This document shows, piece after piece, positions 31,739 to 36,729 of a stretch of DNA of 36,729 bases. The stretch is taken from contig CAJUJK010000035.1 of assembly GCA_910586705.1 (NCBI GenBank), positions 1 to 36,729 on the forward strand, given 5' to 3'. Numbering within the stretch: the stretch's first letter is position 1; the number at the start of each line of letters is the position of its first letter. A program made the position numbers and the translations under genes. The notes beneath the pieces are model-generated. The model was not told the DNA's origin, searched no databases, and saw only the letters and a list, made by a program, of their open reading frames with translations. The stretch comes from an uncultured Lachnospiraceae bacterium. GTDB lineage: Bacteria; Bacillota; Clostridia; Lachnospirales; Lachnospiraceae.

Positions 31739-32632
31739 ATGGCGAAAGCAGCGAGGGGTTTAGGAAAAGGACTGGATTCTCTGATACCGGCTTCTGTGCC
31801 GAAAGCAGAACCCACAGAGGAGACAGTCAAAACTGAGGACAACGCACAGGGCACTTATGTCAAAATTACAAAGGTGGAGCCCAACAGGGAGCAGCCCAGA
31901 AAAAATTTTGACGAGGACGCTCTGCAGGAGCTTGCCGATTCCATTAAGCAGTATGGGATTGTAGAGCCTCTGATTGTGCAGGACAGAAAAACATATTATG
32001 AGATTATTGCCGGAGAACGCCGCTGGCGCGCTGCGAAGCTGGCAGGCTTAAAGGAAGTGCCGGTGATTGTCCGCAATTATACCGAACAGGAAATTGTAGA
32101 AATATCTCTGATCGAGAATATCCAGAGAGAGGACCTGAATCCGATCGAGGAGGCGCAGGCATATAAAAGACTTCTGACGGAGTTTAATCTGAAACAGGAT
32201 GAAGTGGCGGAGAGAGTTTCCAAGAGCAGGACGGCAGTCACCAACTCCATGCGTCTTTTGAAGCTGTGTGATGAAGTGCAGCAGATGATTATTGACGATA
32301 TGATTACAACCGGACATGCCCGGGCACTGATATCCATTGATGACGCGGAACAGCAGTATACGATTGCACAGAAAGTTTTTGATGAAAAACTGAGTGTCCG
32401 GGATGTGGAGAAACTTGTCAAAAACTTGAATAAGCCGGAGAAGGTGAAGAAGGAACCTGTTACGGATAAGGCTCTTGAAGCGGTTTATCAGGATCTGGAG
32501 GAAAAACTGAAACAGTCTCTGGGAACGAAAGTTTCGATAGCGTCCAGAGGGGACGGTGCGGGAAAACTTGAAATCGAGTTTTATACGCACGACGATCTGG
32601 AAAAAATTACGGATCTGCTGACCGGCAGATAA
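31739..32632 (+). CDS. parB: Chromosome partitioning protein ParB/Spo0J
   Basis: This 297-residue CTPase and DNA-binding protein begins AKAARGLGKGLDSLIP, the ParA-stimulating N-terminus. The CTP-binding ParB/Srx motifs are GERRWRAAKLAG and ENIQREDLNPIEEAQAYKRL. The helix-turn-helix (about residues 155-185, DEVAERVSKSRTAVTNSMR) reads parS. The C-terminal 60 residues are the dimer domain. It acts on the parS sites at 29618 and 29667. It follows parA by 54 nt and is preceded by a repeat. Confidence 0.97.
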   Translation: MAKAARGLGKGLDSLIPASVPKAEPTEETVKTEDNAQGTYVKITKVEPNREQPRKNFDEDALQELADSIKQYGIVEPLIVQDRKTYYEIIAGERRWRAAKLAGLKEVPVIVRNYTEQEIVEISLIENIQREDLNPIEEAQAYKRLLTEFNLKQDEVAERVSKSRTAVTNSMRLLKLCDEVQQMIIDDMITTGHARALISIDDAEQQYTIAQKVFDEKLSVRDVEKLVKNLNKPEKVKKEPVTDKALEAVYQDLEEKLKQSLGTKVSIASRGDGAGKLEIEFYTHDDLEKITDLLTGR

Positions 32633-32696
32633 GCGGTGACTGTTCTTACACACAAACGATAATTGAGATTGTCAGATACGGAAAGGTTAAGGATAA

Positions 32697-33206
32697 ATGA
32701 ATTACAATTTACTGACTGAGATGGGACTCGGAAATATGGATTTGACGTATCTGTTTATCGGTACGTTTGTGGCGATTCTTTTGCTGCTGATACTTGTGAT
32801 TGTGCTTTGCGTAAATCTGGGCAGACTATCAAAGAAATACAAAAAATTCATGGGCGGTAAAAATGCCAAAAGTCTGGAAAAAGATATCATGGGGCTTTAT
32901 GAGGATAATAAACTGATCAAGGCGTCCATGGAGAAGAACAGAAAAGATATTGAAAATCTTTACAGAAAGCTGGGAGGCACATTCCAGAAAATGGGTATTG
33001 TAAAATACGATGCTTTCAACCAGATGGGCGGGCAGCTCAGTTTTTCTCTTGCGTTGCTGGATGAAAACGACAACGGATTTATCATCAATTCCGTTCACAG
33101 CGCGGAAGGCTGCTATTCCTATACAAAGGAAATCAAAAACGGATTATGTGATATTTCACTTGGCGACGAGGAGAAAAAGGCTCTTGACATGGCTATGGAT
33201 TTGTAG
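32697..33206 (+). CDS. DUF4446 family protein
   Basis: This 169-residue protein has one N-terminal membrane helix (about residues 19-40, TYLFIGTFVAILLLLILVIV). A coiled-coil region (about 55-95) and the conserved block FQKMGIVKYDAFNQMGG, then LSFSLALLDENDNGFIINSV, follow. This block is the DUF4446 hallmark. The family is usually found next to parAB in Clostridia, and the function is unknown. The topology suggests a cytoplasmic domain held at the membrane, which could link partition to envelope or division, but that is inference. Confidence 0.9.
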   Translation: MNYNLLTEMGLGNMDLTYLFIGTFVAILLLLILVIVLCVNLGRLSKKYKKFMGGKNAKSLEKDIMGLYEDNKLIKASMEKNRKDIENLYRKLGGTFQKMGIVKYDAFNQMGGQLSFSLALLDENDNGFIINSVHSAEGCYSYTKEIKNGLCDISLGDEEKKALDMAMDL

Positions 33207-33242
33207 CCTAGTATAACCGAAAAGGTTAGAATCGGGGGAAAA

Positions 33243-34289
33243 ATGAGACTGTGCAAAGTAGACGACTTGAAGGGTACGGAAATTCTGGCAAAGGATGCCA
33301 TGACGCTGGAGTATAAAATTTTGCTTTCGGCGGGCACACTCTTAAAACCGGAATATATCAGAAAACTGAAAGAACTGAATGTCCGGGAAGTATATGTCAA
33401 AGAGAGTGCGCCGGATACAAAAGAAGTGGTTATCCTCAAGGAGGAAGTAGAAGAAAGTTTTAGATCAAAAGTAAAAAATATTCTGGAGAAACATACTTAC
33501 AGCCATAATGAAAATCTGATGGAGCTGTGCCAGACGGCGGATACGATTATTGTAAATATATTGCAGGAAGAAGAGGTCGTAGAAAAAATCTATGACATTA
33601 AAGAGAGAAGCTCTGATATTTATGAGCATTCGATTAATTTGTGCGGGCTTGCCACCATTGTGGCACTTAAAATGGGACTGCCCAAGGAAATGGTACATGA
33701 TATAGGTGTCAGCTGTCTGTTGCATGATCTGGGGCTCCGTTATCTGCAGGTTCCCTATGAAAACAAAAATATAGAGGAACTGACAGAGTTAGAGTCTGTG
33801 GAATATAAGAAACATCCAGTTTATGGATATTCAGCGCTTCGTGACGAAAATTGGATATCCGAAGTCAGCAAAAATATGATATTATATCACCATGAGCGTC
33901 TGGACGGCTCTGGTTATCCCTTAAAAACGACGGATATTCCACAGGAATGCCGTATCATTCAGATCTGTGATGCCTTTGATGAAATGATCTGCGGCATCGG
34001 GTGTGAGAGAACGAAAGTTTATGAAGCGATAAGATATCTGAGAAATAATAAAGGTATAAAATTTGACGGGAAAATTGTCGATATATTTTTGGAGTTTACT
34101 GCTGTATATCCTGCGGGCACTGTCGTAAAGACGAGCGAGGGGGAAGCAGGGATCGTTTTATATCAGAACAAGCAGTATCCCGACCGCCCTGTCATCCGTA
34201 TCACGAAAGACAGAAACGGGATGGCGGTGGACGTGGTGAAAGATCTGGCGGAATATAATGATCTTTATATAGATGAAGTGATGGAGTAA
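33243..34289 (+). CDS. HD-GYP domain protein (probable c-di-GMP phosphodiesterase)
   Basis: This 348-residue protein has a 60-residue N-terminal region as found in many HD-GYP proteins. The HD-GYP domain (about 95-290) has HD at 161-162 in LLHDLGLRYLQ, His191 and HHERLDGSGYP at 216-226, with a later Asp in ICDAFDEM. Such enzymes cleave cyclic di-GMP. The Lys of the usual HDxGK motif is Leu165. A C-terminal beta-rich tail (about 270-348) is atypical and of unknown role. It has no membrane segment. It follows DUF4446 by 36 nt. Confidence 0.85.
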   Translation: MRLCKVDDLKGTEILAKDAMTLEYKILLSAGTLLKPEYIRKLKELNVREVYVKESAPDTKEVVILKEEVEESFRSKVKNILEKHTYSHNENLMELCQTADTIIVNILQEEEVVEKIYDIKERSSDIYEHSINLCGLATIVALKMGLPKEMVHDIGVSCLLHDLGLRYLQVPYENKNIEELTELESVEYKKHPVYGYSALRDENWISEVSKNMILYHHERLDGSGYPLKTTDIPQECRIIQICDAFDEMICGIGCERTKVYEAIRYLRNNKGIKFDGKIVDIFLEFTAVYPAGTVVKTSEGEAGIVLYQNKQYPDRPVIRITKDRNGMAVDVVKDLAEYNDLYIDEVME

Positions 34290-34328
34290 CTGCTAAGGTA
34301 TGAAACAGTTAGGAAAGGACGGCATATT

Positions 34329-35606
34329 ATGATTGACATTAAGTTTTTGAGGGAAAATCCCGAGGCAGTAAAAGAAAATATCGGAAAAAAATTTCAGGAA
34401 CAGAAACTTCCGTTGGTGGATGAAGTCATCGCACTGGACGCCGAGGTCAGGGCGGCGCAGCAGGAAGCAGACGATATCCGCGCGAAGCGGAATAAGATAT
34501 CCAAAGAAATCGGTGCACTGATGGCACAGGGAAAGAAAGAGGAGGCAGAGGCGAAGAAAGCCGAGGTGGCAGCAGGTGCGGCGAGACTTTCCGAGCTGGA
34601 GGCAAAGGAAACCGATCTGCGTGAAAAAATAAAGAAGGATATGATGACCATTCCGAATATCATCGACCCTTCTGTTCCCATTGGTAAGGACGATACGGAA
34701 AATGTGGAAATACAGAAATACGGAGACCCGGTTGTCCCGGATTTTGAGATTCCTTATCATACAGAGATTATGGAGCGTTTCCACGGTATTGACATGGATG
34801 CGGCAGGGCGTGTCGCCGGTAACGGATTTTATTACCTGATGGGTGATATTGCCAGACTTCACTCCGCTGTTATCGCTTATGCGAGGGATTTTATGATCGG
34901 CAGAGGCTTTACTTACTGCGTGCCGCCTTTTATGATCAGAAGCGCGGTGGTGGATGGCGTTATGAGTTTTGCGGAAATGGATGCCATGATGTATAAGATC
35001 GAGGGAGAGGATTTATATCTGATCGGTACATCGGAGCATTCCATGATCGGTAAATTTATTGACACCATTATCCCGGAAGAGGAGCTTCCCCATACGCTTA
35101 CCAGTTATTCTCCCTGTTTCCGTAAGGAGAAGGGGGCGCACGGCATCGAGGAGCGGGGCGTTTACCGTATCCATCAGTTTGAAAAGCAGGAAATGATCGT
35201 GGTATGTAAGCCCGAAGAGTCTCCCATGTGGTTTGAGAAGTTGTGGCAGAATACCGTGGATTTATTCCGTTCCATGGACATCCCGGTGAGAACGATCGAG
35301 TGTTGCTCCGGCGATCTGGCTGATCTGAAAGTGAAGTCCTATGATGTGGAGGCATGGTCACCCAGACAGAAAAAATATTTTGAAGTGGGCAGCTGTTCCA
35401 ATCTGGGAGATGCGCAGGCGAGAAGACTCCGTATTCGTGTAAATGGTGCTGACGGCAAGTATTTTGCGCATACACTTAATAATACGGTAGTGGCGCCGCC
35501 GAGAATGTTGATTGCTTTTCTGGAAAATAATTTGCAGGCGGATGGTTCCGTCCGCATTCCTGAAGTGCTTCGTCCCTACATGGGCGGGATGACGGAGATC
35601 CGATAA
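34329..35606 (+). CDS. serS: Serine-tRNA ligase
   Basis: This 425-residue class II synthetase charges tRNA-Ser. The N-terminal long-helix arm spans about residues 30-105 (RAKRNKISKEIGALMAQGKK). Motif 2 is SPCFRKEKGAHGIEERGVYR, then IHQFEKQEM. Motif 3 is HTLNNTVVAPPRMLIAFLEN. The serine-binding segment is LIGTSEHSM, where many bacterial enzymes have LIPTAEVP. The leader before the start is only about 40 nt and contains no T-box. The C-terminus RPYMGGMTEIR is standard. A DUF3881-type gene follows by 54 nt. Confidence 0.95.
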   Translation: MIDIKFLRENPEAVKENIGKKFQEQKLPLVDEVIALDAEVRAAQQEADDIRAKRNKISKEIGALMAQGKKEEAEAKKAEVAAGAARLSELEAKETDLREKIKKDMMTIPNIIDPSVPIGKDDTENVEIQKYGDPVVPDFEIPYHTEIMERFHGIDMDAAGRVAGNGFYYLMGDIARLHSAVIAYARDFMIGRGFTYCVPPFMIRSAVVDGVMSFAEMDAMMYKIEGEDLYLIGTSEHSMIGKFIDTIIPEEELPHTLTSYSPCFRKEKGAHGIEERGVYRIHQFEKQEMIVVCKPEESPMWFEKLWQNTVDLFRSMDIPVRTIECCSGDLADLKVKSYDVEAWSPRQKKYFEVGSCSNLGDAQARRLRIRVNGADGKYFAHTLNNTVVAPPRMLIAFLENNLQADGSVRIPEVLRPYMGGMTEIR

Positions 35607-35660
35607 ACTTTTTTAAAGCAGGAACAAACTTTTAAGTGTAGGAAGAAGGAGGTGAAATCT

Positions 35661-36542
35661 TTGCATAAATTTATGCGGGCGATTGGATTCAGCAGGCTGA
35701 CAGACAGACGGGAAGAACAGCGTCTGATCACGGATATTATCATGAACGCGACGCAGCGTTCCTATACTTCTAATAGTGAAGAAACGATACTCGCGGAGTT
35801 TTGCGAGGATTTCGCACAAGATATCGGTATTGCTGTCTGCGGTGAGTTTGACGCGGACGAAAAATTTACCTATGATTATTTTTATCCTTATCTGCGTGGC
35901 ACAGGCATCAGTTCCTATGAGGATGTGTCCGTGGAGCGTCATGCGGACAAGGAATCTTACGCGGGGGTATGCGACGATATTAAAGTGGGCGTGAGTCTGA
36001 TTTTTTATCTGCAGAATATTGTCCCTTATGTGAAAGCGCATACTACAGATATGTTACCGGTAACTGGCACAACTTTAACATTGTCAGGACTGTCAATTAG
36101 TGGTAATATATTATTACCGATTGGAAAAGATGAGAGCGACAGGCGGAGAATACAGAAGGAATCCATGAGCCGCAACCAGCTGATTGCAGCGGCACGCAAG
36201 GGAGACGAGGATGCGATTGAAAGTCTCACCTTGGAGGATATGGATATCTACTCCACCATTTCAAAAAAGATTCTTACGGAAGACGTATTCAGTCTGGTTG
36301 ACACTTATTTTATGCCTTACGGTGTGGAGTGTGACCAGTATTCGATAATGGGAGAAATCCTTGATATTTCTTTGCGGAGGAATAGGATTACACGTGAGGA
36401 AATTTACGTGCTGCACCTTTGTTGTAACGATCTGGAGTTTGATGTCTGTATTAATAAAGAGGATTTATATGGAGAACCGCAGATTGGACGCCGGTTTAAG
36501 GGGGTCATCTGGATGCAGGGATATATCAATTATCCGATGTAA
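35661..36542 (+). CDS. DUF3881 family protein
   Basis: Translation probably starts at TTG (35661, MHKFMRAIGFSRL), set by AAGGAGGTGA eight nt upstream; a GTG at 35652 overlaps that site. The 293-residue protein has no membrane segment or signal. The opening MHKFMRAIGFS and position after serS match DUF3881 proteins of Lachnospiraceae, whose function is unknown. The C-terminal 60 residues (EEIYVLHLCCNDLEFDVCIN) look like a compact beta domain. The family call is from memory of sequence and gene order. Confidence 0.75.
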   Translation: MHKFMRAIGFSRLTDRREEQRLITDIIMNATQRSYTSNSEETILAEFCEDFAQDIGIAVCGEFDADEKFTYDYFYPYLRGTGISSYEDVSVERHADKESYAGVCDDIKVGVSLIFYLQNIVPYVKAHTTDMLPVTGTTLTLSGLSISGNILLPIGKDESDRRRIQKESMSRNQLIAAARKGDEDAIESLTLEDMDIYSTISKKILTEDVFSLVDTYFMPYGVECDQYSIMGEILDISLRRNRITREEIYVLHLCCNDLEFDVCINKEDLYGEPQIGRRFKGVIWMQGYINYPM

Positions 36543-36569
36543 GGTTTTTCTTATAAATAGATAGCAGTT

Positions 36570-36641
36570 GTTCCCTTAGTTAAATGGATATAACAGGAGC
36601 CTCCTAAGCCCCAGTTGTGGGTTCGATTCCCGCAGGGAACG
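36570..36641 (+). tRNA. tRNA-Arg (CCT)
   Basis: The cloverleaf folds fully: acceptor GTTCCCT/AGGGAAC (7 bp), D stem GTTA/TAAC, T stem GTGGG/CCCGC with one G-U pair, T loop TTCGATT. The anticodon loop is CTCCTAA with anticodon CCT (36603-36605), reading AGG codons. The third pair of the anticodon stem (A36598 with C36610) is a mismatch. CCA is not encoded; the discriminator is G. Confidence 0.93.
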
Positions 36642-36648
36642 TCAGAAA

Positions 36649-36675
36649 GCATTGAAAACACTAAGTTTTCAATGC
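36649..36675 (+). other. Perfect hairpin downstream of tRNA-Arg
   Basis: GCATTGAAAAC (36649-36659) pairs perfectly with GTTTTCAATGC (36665-36675) around a 5-nt loop. No T-run follows. It lies 7 nt after the tRNA end and before the terminator at 36684, so it may stop RNA 3' trimming or be part of the terminator region. Confidence 0.65.
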
Positions 36676-36683
36676 TCAGACTG

Positions 36684-36717
36684 TCAAAAAAGGTCAGCAA
36701 AAGCTGGCTTTTTTTGA
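36684..36717 (+). terminator. Terminator downstream of tRNA-Arg
   Basis: A 15-bp stem with two G-U pairs (36684-36698 with 36703-36717) and an AAAA loop has seven T residues on its 3' side. It would end the tRNA transcript and possibly read-through from the DUF3881-type gene. Confidence 0.85.
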
Positions 36718-36729
36718 TACAATAAAAAC

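Noticed and set aside
34290..34328. T-box leader for serS
   Set aside because: The gap is under 40 nt, too short for a T-box, and no specifier or antiterminator is visible.
1..36729. CRISPR arrays, prophage or complete insertion sequences
   Set aside because: No regularly spaced repeats, phage structural genes, integrase or transposase were seen on either strand.

Overview
The window is the replication-origin region of a low-to-moderate GC Firmicute chromosome. It is most likely a member of the Clostridia in the family Lachnospiraceae. The evidence is the conserved order around dnaA, a YidC with a long insert and a Lys-rich tail, a flavin reductase-rubredoxin fusion (high-molecular-weight rubredoxin), a CD3324-family protein, a DUF4446 protein after parAB, and serS followed by a DUF3881-type gene. 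I cannot name the genus from sequence alone.

Left part (1-10,500) is the accessory flank. A DUF2975 membrane protein, a YozG-like Cro/CI regulator and a DUF4173-type polytopic protein form one rightward unit that ends at a perfect 44-nt palindrome. A leftward block follows: a nucleotidyltransferase, a GNAT remnant, a CD3324-family gene, an unannotated 21-codon ORF, a remnant of an ATPase gene, a GNAT enzyme and a MATE transporter. This stretch has several decayed genes and hairpins and looks like a turnover zone. Next come a short leucine-rich protein (leftward), the flavin reductase-rubredoxin protein and an HTH-membrane regulator (rightward), and a metallophosphoesterase (leftward).

Middle part (10,548-26,856) is the origin core. 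Leftward from the origin run dnaA, dnaN, an S4-domain gene, recF, gyrB and gyrA. Rightward run rpmH (44 codons), rnpA, yidD, yidC, jag, mnmE, mnmG and rsmG. DnaA-box-like sequences lie on both sides of dnaA (17,561-17,853 and 19,341-19,542), so the origin appears bipartite as in Bacillus. All genes here point away from the origin, as expected for highly expressed housekeeping genes.

Right part (26,900-36,729) holds an alpha/beta hydrolase (leftward), a membrane-free DegS/LiaS-type histidine kinase with its NarL-type response regulator, and a 163-bp inverted-repeat element. Two perfect parS sites with degenerate copies, a Gfo/Idh/MocA oxidoreductase and parA-parB come next. After them are DUF4446, an HD-GYP protein, serS, a DUF3881-type gene and a tRNA-Arg(CCT) with terminator. 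ParA/ParB acting on the parS sites would segregate the origin that DnaA and DnaN fire and replicate.

I found no complete novel multi-gene system, CRISPR array or prophage. The observations most worth checking are small: the MITE-like element whose insertion supplies the last base of a stop codon, a 24-nt repeat upstream of both parA and parB, two hairpins with an identical core and covarying outer stems, a YidC lacking the groove arginine, and an HD-GYP protein with an altered HDxGK motif.
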